The notes below the pieces were generated by a model, which saw nothing but the letters and a program-made list of their open reading frames with translations, did no database searches and was not told the DNA's origin. A stretch of DNA of 33,384 nucleotides, from positions 1-33,384 of the forward strand of contig JACQDQ010000066.1 of NCBI GenBank assembly GCA_016201015.1, written 5' to 3'. A program made the translations under genes and the position numbers. This document shows positions 1 to 10,661 of the stretch, in pieces. Each line of letters begins with the position of its first letter. Position 1 is the stretch's first letter. The DNA comes from Pseudomonadota bacterium. Its GTDB lineage: Bacteria > Pseudomonadota > Alphaproteobacteria > CACIAM-22H2.

Positions 1-70
1 CCGAGCGCGCGACGATGCGCGCCTCGCGTGGCCCTTCCTGAACTCGATCCTGAGGCATTTCCTGGTTCAC
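1..70 (-). CDS. Possible 5' end of a downstream gene truncated by the window edge (GTG at 70 or ATG at 58)
   Basis: Frame open to the window edge after the permease stop: V/M-NQEMPQDRVQEGPREARIVARS; too short to assign. Confidence 0.2.
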   Translation of the reverse strand, partial: MNQEMPQDRVQEGPREARIVARS

Positions 71-82
71 TCTTTGGCCGAA

Positions 83-919
83 CTAGACTACCGCCGGCGC
101 GTGCCAGCGCACGACCAAACGCTCGATCACCGTGATTGCGAAGAAGAACGCCACCGAGAAGCACGAGCCGACGATCACGGTGGCGTAGAGCAGCGCCGAA
201 TCGAAGGCGTACATGGCCTGGATGATCAAGGCGCCGATACCGTAGCTCGAGCCGATCCATTCGCCGACGATGGCGCCGATCACCGCGGTGGACGCGGCTA
301 TCTTCAGTGCCGAGAACAGATAGGGCAGCGAGTTCTGCAGTCGCAGCTTGAAGAAGATTTCGGTCTTACTGGCCGACAGCACGCGCATCAGCTCCATGGC
401 CTGCGGGTTCACGGCTTCGAGGCCGCGCACCATGTTGACCAGGGTCGGGAAGAAGCAGATCAGCGCGGCGATGGCGACCTTTGGCTCCATGCCGTTGCCG
501 AGCAGCAGGACGAGGATCGGCGCCTTCGCCACGACCGGGATGGTGTTGATCAGCACAACGATCGGGAAGAAGGCTTCCTCCATCGTCTTTTTGTGCACGA
601 ACACCGTGGCGATCACGATCGCCGTGAAATTGCCGATCAGGAAGCCGAGCATGGCTTCCGTCGCGGTCGGCACGAGGTTGGTCACCAGCATGCCGAATTT
701 TGCGTAGAGGGTCTGCGCGACGGCCAGCGGCGACGGGGCGATGAACGGCGGCACTTCGAGCACGTAGACCAGCGTTGCCCAGACGGCGAGCAAGATGCCC
801 CCTCCGACCATCGGCATCAGGCGGCGCCGCATCGCGACGCGCCGCTTGGCGGCGTGGAAGCGGGCTTCCGCCGCATCCATCGTTGTCGCACCCATCGCGA
901 CGGCGATCTGTGCCATCAA
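83..919 (-). CDS. ABC transporter permease, NitT/TauT (SsuC/TauC-like) family
   Basis: 278 aa, multiple TM segments, '[25 protein letters not shown]...' EAA-loop region; TAG stop; overlaps the upstream ATPase gene by 4 nt. Confidence 0.9.
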   Translation of the reverse strand: MMAQIAVAMGATTMDAAEARFHAAKRRVAMRRRLMPMVGGGILLAVWATLVYVLEVPPFIAPSPLAVAQTLYAKFGMLVTNLVPTATEAMLGFLIGNFTAIVIATVFVHKKTMEEAFFPIVVLINTIPVVAKAPILVLLLGNGMEPKVAIAALICFFPTLVNMVRGLEAVNPQAMELMRVLSASKTEIFFKLRLQNSLPYLFSALKIAASTAVIGAIVGEWIGSSYGIGALIIQAMYAFDSALLYATVIVGSCFSVAFFFAITVIERLVVRWHAPAVV

Positions 920-1758
920 TGCGCTCCCAACAATTCTCGCATATGCGCTGCGATTTTCATGAACGTCTCGGTCTCGCGCATCGTCAGCTGCCGCTGTCGC
1001 GGCAGGTCGATGGCGACAATGTCGCGAACCCGCCCGGGATTGGCCGCCATCACCATCACCTTCTGGCCGAGAAACACCGCCTCGTAGATCGAATGTGTGA
1101 CGAATAGGATCGTCGTGCTCGTTTCCTGCCAGATGCGCAGCAACTCTTCGTTAAGACGATCGCGCGTGATCTCGTCGAGCGCGCCGAACGGCTCGTCCAT
1201 CAACAGAATCTTCGGGCCGCTGACCAGGGCGCGGGCGATCGACACGCGTTGGCGCATGCCGCCCGACAGCTCGTGCGGATAGGTGTTCTCCCATCCATCC
1301 AGCCCGACCAGCTTCAAGAGCTCGCGCGGCGTCGGCGCCCCCTGCGGCAACGTGCGCCGACCGCCGACCTCGAGTGGCAGCGTGACGTTTTCCAGCGCCG
1401 TGCGCCAGGGCAGCAATGCGGGGTCCTGGAAGACGAAGCCGAGCTTGCGGTTGATGCGCGCCTGCTCGGCGGTGCCGCCGAGCACCGACACGCTGCCGGC
1501 ACTCGGCGGGATAAGGTCCGCAACAACCCGCAACAGCGTCGACTTGCCGCAGCCGGAAGGTCCGAGCAGAGAGAGGAACGATCCTTGCTCCAGCTTCAGC
1601 GAAACGTCTTCGAGCGCCGTGGTCGATCGCCGCTCGCTGACGAAGCGCACCGATATCTTGTTACAGGAAACCGCGGAGGAATCCGCCACAGGAATCCGCC
1701 CGGTGCCTTGCGCCGCCTCGGCCGTTAGTGCCGCGGCAGACGCGACCACGCCTGTCAT
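916..1758 (-). CDS. ABC transporter ATP-binding protein, NitT/TauT (SsuB/TauB-like)
   Basis: Walker [10 protein letters not shown], signature LSGGMRQR, Walker [13 protein letters not shown]. Confidence 0.93.
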   Translation of the reverse strand: MTGVVASAAALTAEAAQGTGRIPVADSSAVSCNKISVRFVSERRSTTALEDVSLKLEQGSFLSLLGPSGCGKSTLLRVVADLIPPSAGSVSVLGGTAEQARINRKLGFVFQDPALLPWRTALENVTLPLEVGGRRTLPQGAPTPRELLKLVGLDGWENTYPHELSGGMRQRVSIARALVSGPKILLMDEPFGALDEITRDRLNEELLRIWQETSTTILFVTHSIYEAVFLGQKVMVMAANPGRVRDIVAIDLPRQRQLTMRETETFMKIAAHMRELLGAH

Positions 1759-1773
1759 CGTCTCCGGCCCAAT

Positions 1774-2811
1774 TCAGCCGATGCGCGGACGCGCGTTGCC
1801 GGTCTGGTTCAGGATGTCGAGGGTCATGACCTCCTCGACCTTCGGCGTGCGGCGGCTGAATTGGCCAAGCTGCGCGTAAAGATCGATCTGCTCGCCCCAC
1901 ACCTGCGGATCCATCGCGCCCCAGCCATTCGCCTTCGTGTTGGCGTTGAAGGCGTATTCGAGCATCATGTCGGCGGCCTCGCGCTCGTCCGCGCGATTGA
2001 GATTGGGATACTCCTTCACGAGAATATCCACCGCCTTGTCGCGGTTGGCGTGGGCATATTCCCAGCCCTTGGCCGTCGCACGGATGAAGCGGACGAGCGC
2101 ATCGCCCTTCTGCTGGATGGTGCGGACCGTCGCATAATACGGCAGCGCATAAAGGCGGACGCCGGTGTCCCACAGGCGCAAGTCGACTCGCTGGTCGGCA
2201 AACACGCGCAAAGCGGACGTGTTGGTTAGCCAGCCGGTGACGACATCGACTTGCCCGGTCATCACCGGCGACATGTCGGCGCCGATGGTGATGATCTGCA
2301 CCTGGTTTTCCGGGATGTTGTTCTTGGCCAGCAGCGCCCGGAGGAGGATGACCCCGGTCGCCTGAATGCCGACCTTCTTGCCGACGAGGTCGCGGGCATT
2401 GCGGACGGGATTCTTCTTGAGCGAGAAGAAGCAATAGGGGTGCTGCTGCGCGCCGACGGCGATGCAGCGGATCGGGATGTCTTGCGACACCGCCAGCATC
2501 AGCGACGGGCTCGACGATACCTGGCCGAGCTCGAACCGTCCCGATGCGACCACGGCGACGCCGTCGATGTTGGGTCCGCCGGGCTGGATCGCCAGTGCCA
2601 GGCCCTCCTGGTCGTAATAACCGAGCTGCTTGGCGCAGACTTCGCCGAGTTGGTTGCCACCAGTGATCCAGCCAAGCTGCAGATTGACCGTGGTCTTGCC
2701 CTGTGCCCCAGCCGACACCGAAAGCAGGGAGGTGCCGGCAGCAAGCGCCGCCCCGGCCCCCAGCCTCAAGACGTCCCGGCGACCGACATGCGCTGTGCTT
2801 TGCATCGACAT
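1774..2811 (-). CDS. ABC transporter substrate-binding protein, NMT1/THI5-like, with twin-arginine-like signal peptide
   Basis: N-terminus GRRDVLRLGAGAALAAG...AGA; periplasmic SBP body; same operon as permease and ATPase. Confidence 0.88.
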   Translation of the reverse strand: MSMQSTAHVGRRDVLRLGAGAALAAGTSLLSVSAGAQGKTTVNLQLGWITGGNQLGEVCAKQLGYYDQEGLALAIQPGGPNIDGVAVVASGRFELGQVSSSPSLMLAVSQDIPIRCIAVGAQQHPYCFFSLKKNPVRNARDLVGKKVGIQATGVILLRALLAKNNIPENQVQIITIGADMSPVMTGQVDVVTGWLTNTSALRVFADQRVDLRLWDTGVRLYALPYYATVRTIQQKGDALVRFIRATAKGWEYAHANRDKAVDILVKEYPNLNRADEREAADMMLEYAFNANTKANGWGAMDPQVWGEQIDLYAQLGQFSRRTPKVEEVMTLDILNQTGNARPRIG

Positions 2812-2938
2812 GTGTGTGCTCCCCTTCTTTTGATTTGCGCCGCGACGAACGGCGATACGGCAGTGTGATTGTCAGATGCCGTCACCGCTTGCGCGACGCG
2901 TGCCTCTATCGTCCAGTCTGGGCAGCGAGGGTGCTCTA

Positions 2939-2960
2939 AGGAAGAACATTTTTTCTTCCT
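2939..2960. promoter_or_regulatory. Perfect 8-bp inverted repeat AGGAAGAA-CATTTT-TTCTTCCT
   Basis: Read directly; lies between the livF stop (3056) and the SBP start (2811). Confidence 0.5.
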
Positions 2961-3055
2961 ACCCGTTGCCGAATCGGCAGCACGGTGCAAGGCGCAATTT
3001 TTGCTCATGGGCGCCGCTTCTGGCTGCTGCACAGACGATGGCCGACGGCGCCGCG

Positions 3056-3760
3056 TCAGCCGCCGAGATAGGCCTGCTTGACATGCGGATTGTCGATCAT
3101 CTCACGACCGGTGCCGCTTTGCGTCATCCGCCCGGATTCGAGCAGATAGGACCGGTCGCACATCCGCAGCGCGGCAAGCGCATTCTGCTCCACCATCAGC
3201 ACCGTCGTGCCCTCGCCGCGGATCTCCGAGATGATGGCGAAGGTCTGTTCGACGATGGTCGGCGCCAAGCCCAGCGACGGCTCGTCGAACAGCATCAGCT
3301 TGGGGCGCGAGATGAGGGCGCGACCGATGGCCAGCATTTGCTGCTCGCCGCCCGATAGCGTGCCGGCGATCTGTTTTCGGCGCTCCGCCAGTTTCGGGAA
3401 GCGCGCAAACAGCCGATCGAGGTCGCGCACAATTGCCGCCTTGTCGCTGCGCAGATAACATCCCATGTCGAGATTCTCCTGCACGGTCATGTCGGCAAAC
3501 ACGCGCCGTCCCTCGGGGCAGTGGGCGATGCCGAGGGCGAGGATGCGGCGAGCCGAGGCGCGCGTGATCTCCTCGCCGGCGAACACGACGCGCCCCTCGG
3601 CCGGCGGCAACAGGCCGGAGATAGCCTTGAGCGTGGTCGTCTTGCCGGCGCCGTTGGCGCCGATCAAGGTGACGAGTTCGCCCTCCCGCACTTCGAGCGA
3701 AATGTCGCGTATGGCGGTGACCTTGCCGTAGCGGCAGGTGACGCCTTCGATCTTAAGCAC
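3056..3760 (-). CDS. livF: Branched-chain amino acid ABC transporter ATP-binding protein LivF
   Basis: Walker A GANGAGKTT, LSGGEQQM, 'LMLFDEPSLGLAP'; next to livG. Confidence 0.93.
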   Translation of the reverse strand: MLKIEGVTCRYGKVTAIRDISLEVREGELVTLIGANGAGKTTTLKAISGLLPPAEGRVVFAGEEITRASARRILALGIAHCPEGRRVFADMTVQENLDMGCYLRSDKAAIVRDLDRLFARFPKLAERRKQIAGTLSGGEQQMLAIGRALISRPKLMLFDEPSLGLAPTIVEQTFAIISEIRGEGTTVLMVEQNALAALRMCDRSYLLESGRMTQSGTGREMIDNPHVKQAYLGG

Positions 3761-4529
3761 GGGCCGCTCCGCGGCCGAGATAGGCTTCGATCACCTCCGG
3801 GTTGCGCTGGATTTCCGCCGGCGTGCCCTCGGCGATGATGCGGCCGTGATTGAGCACGACGACGCGATAGGACACGCCCATCACCATGCGCATGTCGTGC
3901 TCGACCAGCAGGATGGTGATGCCGCGCTGGCGGATGCGCTTCACCAGTTCCATGAAGCTCGCCGTCTCCGACGGGTTCATCCCCGCCACCGGCTCGTCGA
4001 GCAGCAGCAGGCTTGGCTCGGCGGCAAGCGCGATGGCCACCTCGAGGAGCCGCTGCTCGCCATAGGGCAGGGTCGACGCCAGCTCGCTGCGGCGCGCCGA
4101 CAGGCCGATGAAATCGAGCACGTCCGCGGCGAGAACGCGAAGACGCGCCTCCTCGGCGCGCACGCGCGGGAGATCGAGTAGAATCTCCCACGCATTGCGC
4201 GCGCCGCAGCGATGGAGGCCGATCAAGATGTTGTCGAAGACGCTACAGGCCCCGAATAGGCTCGTCTTTTGAAACGTGCGCACGACACCCAGCCCGGCGA
4301 TCTGATTCGAGCGCAGCCCGGCAAGGTCCCGGCCGCGGTAGACGATGCTGCCGGCCGTTGGCGATAGATATCCGGTGATGACGTTGAATGCCGTGGTCTT
4401 GCCGGCACCGTTGGGGCCGATCAGGCCGACGATCTCGCCCTCGTGAACGCTGAAATTCATATCGACAATGGCGATGAGACCGCCGAAACGGACGGCGATG
4501 TTGCGCGCCTCGAGCACCACCTTCGTCAT
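3753..4529 (-). CDS. livG: Branched-chain amino acid ABC transporter ATP-binding protein LivG
   Basis: Start set at MTKVVLEARNIAVRFGG; Walker A GPNGAGKTT; 'LLLLDEPVAGMNPSE'. Confidence 0.92.
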   Translation of the reverse strand: MTKVVLEARNIAVRFGGLIAIVDMNFSVHEGEIVGLIGPNGAGKTTAFNVITGYLSPTAGSIVYRGRDLAGLRSNQIAGLGVVRTFQKTSLFGACSVFDNILIGLHRCGARNAWEILLDLPRVRAEEARLRVLAADVLDFIGLSARRSELASTLPYGEQRLLEVAIALAAEPSLLLLDEPVAGMNPSETASFMELVKRIRQRGITILLVEHDMRMVMGVSYRVVVLNHGRIIAEGTPAEIQRNPEVIEAYLGRGAARA

Positions 4530-4543
4530 GTCCGACGCGGCGC

Positions 4544-5605
4544 TCAAGGCGCGGCGCCCGGCGCTGTGTGCAAGCCTGCCATCGTCTTGGATTCCGGATC
4601 GGAGCGGTCCGGCGAGCGTCCGGACCGCCGCCGCCAAAGCGCGGAAATCGCCGGGACGATACCTTGCGGCAGAAACAGCACGATCACCATCATCGCCACG
4701 CCGTAGATGATCCACTGCGCCTCGGGCCTGGCGAACTCGCGCAGCACCTGGGGCAGCATGCCGAAGATGAGGCCGCCGACGATGGGTCCGGCGAGCGTGC
4801 CTTTGCCGCCGGAAATGACCATGATCACCATGGTGACCGTGTAGATGAACAGGAAGATGTCGGGATCGACGATGCGGACGTAATGCGTGTAGAGCCCGCC
4901 GGCCGCACCCGCCATGCCGGCCGACACTGCTGTTGCCAGGACCAGATACCTGGTTACGTCGATGCCGACCGAGGCGGCAAGCGGTTCGTTCTCGCGCAGC
5001 GCGATGAAGGCGCGGCCGGCGCGTGAATGCACCAGGCGATGGATGACGATATAGGAGAGCACCGCGACGCAGAGAATGAGGTAGTAATTCGGGAGCTTGC
5101 GGAGGAACGTCAGCTCCCAGATGCCGGGAATGCCGAGCGTGATCGGCGGAATGTTGTTGAGCGCCATCGGCCCCTCGGTGAGATCGACCCAGTTGAGCGC
5201 GACGAGGCGCATCACCTGCGCGAAGCTAATGGTGACGATGACAAAATAGGCGCCGCGCACCTTGAACGACAACCGGCCGATCGCCCAACCGCACAGCCCG
5301 GCGACGGCGATGCCGCAGACGAAGGCGAACCACACGGGCTTGCGCTCGAAGACGAACACGTAGCTATCGTTGAAGTGCAGGTCGAATCCGAGCGAGACAA
5401 GCGCGCTGGTATAGGCGCCGATGCCGAAGAAGGCGACGTGGCCGAGACTAAGCTGCCCGGTGAAGCCGAGCAGCAGGTTCAGGCTCATCGCCGCTATGGT
5501 GAAAATTCCCGTGTTGATGAGGACATGGAGGAAGTACTGGTCGTGCATCCATTGCGGGACCGAGGCGAGGAAGACGACGAAGAGCCAGGGGAGGAGACGC
5601 CTCAT
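4544..5605 (-). CDS. livM: Branched-chain amino acid ABC transporter permease LivM
   Basis: Start set at MRRLLPWLF; 'LSLGHVAFFGIGAYTSALVSL', 'GGKGTLAGPIVGG'; 4-nt overlap with livH. Confidence 0.92.
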   Translation of the reverse strand: MRRLLPWLFVVFLASVPQWMHDQYFLHVLINTGIFTIAAMSLNLLLGFTGQLSLGHVAFFGIGAYTSALVSLGFDLHFNDSYVFVFERKPVWFAFVCGIAVAGLCGWAIGRLSFKVRGAYFVIVTISFAQVMRLVALNWVDLTEGPMALNNIPPITLGIPGIWELTFLRKLPNYYLILCVAVLSYIVIHRLVHSRAGRAFIALRENEPLAASVGIDVTRYLVLATAVSAGMAGAAGGLYTHYVRIVDPDIFLFIYTVTMVIMVISGGKGTLAGPIVGGLIFGMLPQVLREFARPEAQWIIYGVAMMVIVLFLPQGIVPAISALWRRRSGRSPDRSDPESKTMAGLHTAPGAAP

Positions 5606-6474
5606 CCGACCCGTTCCTTGCGCGCGAATAGGCCGGTCGGCTTGAAGAACAGCACGACGATGATGAGCAGGAAGCCCATGGCGTCGCGATAACCGGAGGA
5701 GACGTAGCAGGCGCCGAACTCCTCGACCAAGCCGAGGATGAATCCGCCGAGCGTCGCGCCGACGATGTTGCCGAGCCCGCCGAGGATGACGATGGCGAAA
5801 GCCTTGAGCGCGACGAGATCGCCCATCGTCGGATTGACGACGAAGACTGGGCCGAGCAGCGCGCCGGCTGCCGCGGCCAGGCCTGAGCCGAGCGCGAAGG
5901 TGGCCGTGTGGATGGCGTCGATATTGACGCCCATCAGCGACGCGGTCTCGCGATCCTGGAATGTCGCGCGCATCGCCTTGCCGAGCTTGGTCTTGTGGAT
6001 GAGCAGATAGACGCCAACCAGCAGCGCAAGCGCAACCAGGATGACAAAGAGCCGAAGCTCCGCGACCGAGACCGGCCCAATCACCAGCGGCTCGGCTGGA
6101 AATGGATGGCTGACCGACTTGGCCACGCCGCCCCAGAGCAGTTGCTCGCCATTCTGCAGCGCAATCCAAGCGCCGATCATCACGAGCATCGTCGTGTCGA
6201 TGTCGGCGCCGCGCAGCGGCCGCAACAGGATCAGCTCGACCAGCGCACCGAGGACGACGCCGAGAATCACCGCCGCCGCCAGGGATACGTAAAAGTCGAC
6301 TTCGAGCACGGTCGCGAAGCAGAACACCATGTAGGCGCCGAAGGTGTAGAGCTCGCCGTGCGTGAAATTGACGACGCGCATGATGCCGAAGATGAGCGTC
6401 AGGCCGATGCCGAGCAGGGCATAGGTCCCGCCCAATATGAGCCCATTCGCGGCGTGTTGCAGGAACTGATCCAA
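5602..6474 (-). CDS. livH: Branched-chain amino acid ABC transporter permease LivH
   Basis: 290 aa, 'GLILGGTYALLGIGLTLIFGIMRVVNFTHGELYTFGAY', 'GGLGNIVGATLGG'. Confidence 0.93.
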   Translation of the reverse strand: MDQFLQHAANGLILGGTYALLGIGLTLIFGIMRVVNFTHGELYTFGAYMVFCFATVLEVDFYVSLAAAVILGVVLGALVELILLRPLRGADIDTTMLVMIGAWIALQNGEQLLWGGVAKSVSHPFPAEPLVIGPVSVAELRLFVILVALALLVGVYLLIHKTKLGKAMRATFQDRETASLMGVNIDAIHTATFALGSGLAAAAGALLGPVFVVNPTMGDLVALKAFAIVILGGLGNIVGATLGGFILGLVEEFGACYVSSGYRDAMGFLLIIVVLFFKPTGLFARKERVG

Positions 6475-6696
6475 GGGGTGTGTTCCTCAGTCTTTCTCAC
6501 ACGGCGCCGCGCCGTCGCGACTGCCGGGCCTGGTGCCGACGCGAAGGCCCCTATCGCGCCGAACGCGCGGCCCGGGCCATCGCCGCACACAGCGTGCCCG
6601 CATCTCGACGTTCTCCGCGAGGGTCCGAATGACGGCCTGAACGGATTTCGCTGGAGAGCCGAGACGCGGGCGCGTGCGACGCTGTGCGGTCCCGCT

Positions 6697-7863
6697 CTAG
6701 GGCAGCGCGACCTTGCCGTTCTTCACCGTCACGATATAGACGTTCGGCACGTTCTGGCCGCTTTCCTGGCCGGCCGGGCCCTGCTTGATGAAGGCGATGT
6801 CGCCGTTGACGCCTTTGACCTTGACGTCCCACAGCGCCTTCTGGATGGCGGCGGGTTCAGCCTTGCCGGCCCCCTTGATCGCGGCCGCGATGGTCATGAT
6901 GCCGTCATAGCCGCGGAAGCCTTCGGTCAGCCCGGCGAAGTCAAAATTGCGCTTCTTCCACTCGGCGACGAATTTCGTCGCCACGTCCGGATTGGGCGCT
7001 GCTTCGGGATACCACGGCGCAAAGAACAGCAGGTGATAGCTTCCATCCGCCGCGGCGCCGGCCTGCTGGATGAGCTGGTCGGGCGACGATGAACCGCCGG
7101 TGGTGATGATGCGTGCCGTGAGGCGCTGTTCCTTGGCCTGCTTCAGGATCAGCGTGATCTGTTCGACGCCAGTCGTGACAAATAGCGTGTCGCCGCCAGA
7201 CGCTTTGATCTTCGCGATCTGGGCGCTGAGGTCGGTCGCTTCGGGTGCCATCACCTCGCCGACGCCAATCTGGACGCCCTGCTGTGCTAAGGCCTTTTTG
7301 AACTCATTGGCGGCACCGAGGCCGAAATCGTTATTGGTCGACAGGAAATCGGCCTTCTTGATCGGCGGATTGAAGGTGCCGAGCTTCTTCGAGAAGGCCA
7401 GCGCCTCCATTTCCGAAGTCGGGCTGATGCGAAAAATCTAGGGATTGCCAGACACCGTGATCTTGCCCGATGAGGACGTCTCTACCAGCATCGGCACGCC
7501 GTATTCGATCAGCTTCGGCATGATTGCCAGCGTGTAGGTGGAACTCCAGGCGCCCATCATGACGGGTACCTTGTCGCGGACGATCAGCTTTTCCGCGGTG
7601 GCAACGGCCTCCGTCGGATTGCTCTTGTTGTCCTCGATGACCAACTCGACCTTCTTGCCGAGCAGACCGCCTTGCTCGTTGAGCACGGCTTCGGCGATGC
7701 GCGCGCCGTTGGTGACGTAGTTTCCGGATGCGGCGACGGCGCCCGTGAGCGGCTGCGTTACGCCGATCTTGACCGTCTGCTGCGCGTCGGCCGTTCCGGC
7801 CAAAGCGACAGCGGCAAAGCCGGCCGCCGTGAGATTTGTTATGAGTTTTGTCCTTATTGTCAT
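6697..7863 (-). pseudogene. livK: Branched-chain amino acid ABC transporter substrate-binding protein (LivK-like) with an in-frame TAG at 7438-7440
   Basis: ORFs 7438..7863 and 6697..7410 are in the same frame; together ...SSSGKITVSGNP-TAG-IFRISPTSEMEALAFSKKLG..., a continuous LivK sequence interrupted by one codon. Confidence 0.85.
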
Positions 7864-7963
7864 CTGAGCCTCCTTCTGGGTGGACGCACAACACTACAGG
7901 CAACGGTAGAATATTCGTAGTCGCTGAGGGCAGCTGGCCGCACATCGCCGCGACTCTCCACCA

Positions 7964-10303
7964 TCATCGTCCGGCGTTCGCAGCAGCAATTGCCGCCAAA
8001 ATGCGCCGCGGCGTAATCGGCGTATCGGTGAGTTCGGCGCCGAGCAGGCGCAGGGCGTCGTTGACGGCGTTGACAATGGCCGCTGGTGGCGCGATGGCGC
8101 CGCCTTCGCCCAATCCCTTGACGCCGAATTCCGTGTACGGCGATGGCGTCTCCATGTGCAGCACGCGCAGCGGCGGCACTTCGGTCGGGCCCGGCAGCAG
8201 ATAGTCGGCGAGCGTCGAGGCGAGCGGCTGGCCCTGCTCGTCGAACGGCATCTCCTCGTAGAGCGCGGTGCCGATGCCCTGGGCAGCGCCGCCGTAGATC
8301 TGGCCCTCGACCACCATCGGATTGACCAGCCGTCCGCCGTCCTCGACCACCACATAGTCGAGGATATCGATCGCGCCGAGCTCAGGATCGACGGCAACGA
8401 CCGCGGCATGCGTCGCATAGGAGAACGTGCCGGAATCGACCTTCGGCTTGTACCCGGCCGTCGCCTCGAGGCCGCCTTGATCGACGTCGAGCGGGAGGTG
8501 TTGCGGCTGCAGATACCAAACGCGCGCGATTTCGCTGAGGCTGACGCTGCCCTTCGCCGCGACGACGCGGCCATCAACCAGGCTGACTTCATGGAGAGGC
8601 GCTTGCAGCAGATGGGCGCCGATCTTTTTGGCACGCTCGGCCAGAGTCTTGGACACCGCAGCGACAGCGCCGCCCGCCATCACCATGCCGCGCGAGCCCC
8701 AGGTGCCGGTGGAGTACGGCGTGAGCGCCGTATCGCCGTGCACCACCTTGATCTTCTCGGGATCGATGCCGAGGATTTCGTTGGCGACCTGTGCCAGCGT
8801 CGTTTCCATGCTCTGGCCATGCGACTGCACGCCGACGCGCAACTCGAGGCCACCGTCGGGCGTCAGCCGGCCCTGCGCCTGCTCGTGGCCAGGTACCATC
8901 GGAATGCCCCAGCCGTGATAGACCGCTGTGCCATGCGCCGCCTGCTCGCAATAGACGGCGAGGCCGATGCCGATCAGGCGGCCGTCGGGCTCGCCCCGAC
9001 GCTGGCGTGCCCGCGCCGCAGGGAGATCGACCGCAGCCACGGCGCGGCGCAGGCATTCAGGGTAGTCGCCGCTGTCGAAGTGCTTGCCGGTGATGTTGTT
9101 GTACGGCATGGCCGAAGGCGGCACGAGATTCTCCAGCCGCACCTCATGGGGTTCGCGGCCGGCCGCGCGGGCAACGGCATCGATCATCTGCTCCATCGCG
9201 AAGCAGACGCCGGCGCGCGCGACGCCGCGATAGGGAACGATCGGCGGCTTGTTGGTGCACACCGAGAATGTGCGGCAACGATAGGCCGGCATCACATACG
9301 GCCCCGTCAGGTTGCTGCCGATCTGCGCCGCCTCGAGGCAAGCCGAGAACGGGTACACGGAGTAGGCGCCGGCATCGACGGAGGCCTCTGCCTCGAGGCC
9401 GAGCAGCTTGCCGCGCGTGTCGGCATAGGCGGTGATCTCGTAGTAGTGCTCGCGGGCATTGGCGGCGGCGATCAGGTGCTCGCGCCGGTCCTCGGTCCAG
9501 CGCACCGGATGGCCGCGGCGCAGCGCCAGCCAGCCGGCGCAGACCTCCTCGGGCTGCAGCAATCCCTTCCAGCCGAAGCCGCCGCCGACATCGGGCGCCA
9601 CGATGCGCACCAAGCCTTGGTCGAGGCCGAGGCATTCGGCGAGGCCCGTGCGTACGATATGCGGCATCTGGGTTGCGGTGTAGAGCACGAGCTGCTCGAC
9701 ATGCTTGTCCCAATAGGCGACGACGCCTTTGCCTTCGAGCGGCGCCATGCACTGGCGCGCCATGCGGATCTTGCGCGATACCTTGATCGGTGCCGTGTGG
9801 CGGATGTCGCCCAGATCGCGGCCGACATTGGTCTCGAGAAAGACATTGTCGGTCCATTGCTCGTGGACGAGCGGCGCGCCGGGCAAGCGCGCCTTCAGCA
9901 TGTCGTGGTTGACTGGCAGCTCTTCGAAGTCGACGACGATCGCCGCGGCGATGTCCTCCGCCTCGGCGCGGGTGTCGGCCACGCACATGGCGATCGGCTC
10001 GCCGACAAATCTGACCTTTCCGTCGGCGAGCGGGGGTTGCTCGGAGACCTTGAACCCGGGCAGTCCGGAGACGGCGCGGATTGGCTTTGCCCCGACCATG
10101 TCGCGGACGGTGAAGACGCGGTCGCGGTAGTCGGGCGGAATTCCAATTGTCTTGATGCGTGCGTGCGCGACCGGGCTGCGCAGGAATGCGAGATCCTTCA
10201 TCCCGACCAGGGCGATGTCGGCGACGAAACGACCCCTGCCGCGCAGCAGGCGGTCGTCCTCCTTGCGCAGCAGACGCGCGCCGACGCCCATGGACTTATG
10301 CAT
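7964..10303 (-). CDS. Xanthine dehydrogenase/aldehyde oxidase family molybdopterin-binding large subunit
   Basis: Start set at MHKSMGVGARLLRKEDDRLLRGRGRFVADI; 'DVGGGFGWKG', 'TNKPPIVPYRGVARAGVCFAMEQ', C-terminal 'GLGEGGAIAPPAAIVNAVNDAL'. Confidence 0.9.
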   Translation of the reverse strand: MHKSMGVGARLLRKEDDRLLRGRGRFVADIALVGMKDLAFLRSPVAHARIKTIGIPPDYRDRVFTVRDMVGAKPIRAVSGLPGFKVSEQPPLADGKVRFVGEPIAMCVADTRAEAEDIAAAIVVDFEELPVNHDMLKARLPGAPLVHEQWTDNVFLETNVGRDLGDIRHTAPIKVSRKIRMARQCMAPLEGKGVVAYWDKHVEQLVLYTATQMPHIVRTGLAECLGLDQGLVRIVAPDVGGGFGWKGLLQPEEVCAGWLALRRGHPVRWTEDRREHLIAAANAREHYYEITAYADTRGKLLGLEAEASVDAGAYSVYPFSACLEAAQIGSNLTGPYVMPAYRCRTFSVCTNKPPIVPYRGVARAGVCFAMEQMIDAVARAAGREPHEVRLENLVPPSAMPYNNITGKHFDSGDYPECLRRAVAAVDLPAARARQRRGEPDGRLIGIGLAVYCEQAAHGTAVYHGWGIPMVPGHEQAQGRLTPDGGLELRVGVQSHGQSMETTLAQVANEILGIDPEKIKVVHGDTALTPYSTGTWGSRGMVMAGGAVAAVSKTLAERAKKIGAHLLQAPLHEVSLVDGRVVAAKGSVSLSEIARVWYLQPQHLPLDVDQGGLEATAGYKPKVDSGTFSYATHAAVVAVDPELGAIDILDYVVVEDGGRLVNPMVVEGQIYGGAAQGIGTALYEEMPFDEQGQPLASTLADYLLPGPTEVPPLRVLHMETPSPYTEFGVKGLGEGGAIAPPAAIVNAVNDALRLLGAELTDTPITPRRILAAIAAANAGR

Positions 10304-10645
10304 GTCGGCGAGACTGCGCGCGGCACCGACGGCAGCGTGGCCGCAGAGCCAACGAGGAAACGAGGGGGGAACGCGCCGGACAACTATCAGACGACCTGGG
10401 AGCGAAGGCACTGCCTCCACTCCAGGTCGTGCGCACCGACAGTGGAACTGACGTGACAGCTGCCGACACTGCGCGTTCCCCCAAACCTGCATCCCGACAG
10501 GCGGCAACGGCAGTCAAGATCGAACCCCGGCGACCGCCGTTCGTGCGCCCACAGCTACGGGGACGTAACAATGTCGCCTCACTGTCCGAGCAAAATCAAG
10601 GTATTCTTTTTCCAAATTTTTCTTGCGGTCGCTGCATATCATACA

Positions 10646-10661
10646 TAAGGTTCTAACCTTA
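10646..10661. promoter_or_regulatory. Candidate operator: 16-bp dyad TAAGGTT-CT-AACCTTA
   Basis: Perfect 7-bp arms in the ~520-bp AT-richer divergent intergenic region between the Mo-hydroxylase and PLP-enzyme genes. Confidence 0.5.

Noticed and set aside
74-1087. 337-aa + strand ORF opposite the NitT permease/ATPase
   Set aside because: His/Asp/Arg-rich shadow ORF crossing two real genes.
8156-10456. 766-aa + strand ORF antisense to the molybdopterin hydroxylase gene
   Set aside because: Arg/Asp/His-rich composition typical of the mirror frame of a GC-rich gene; the minus strand has a clear conserved enzyme.
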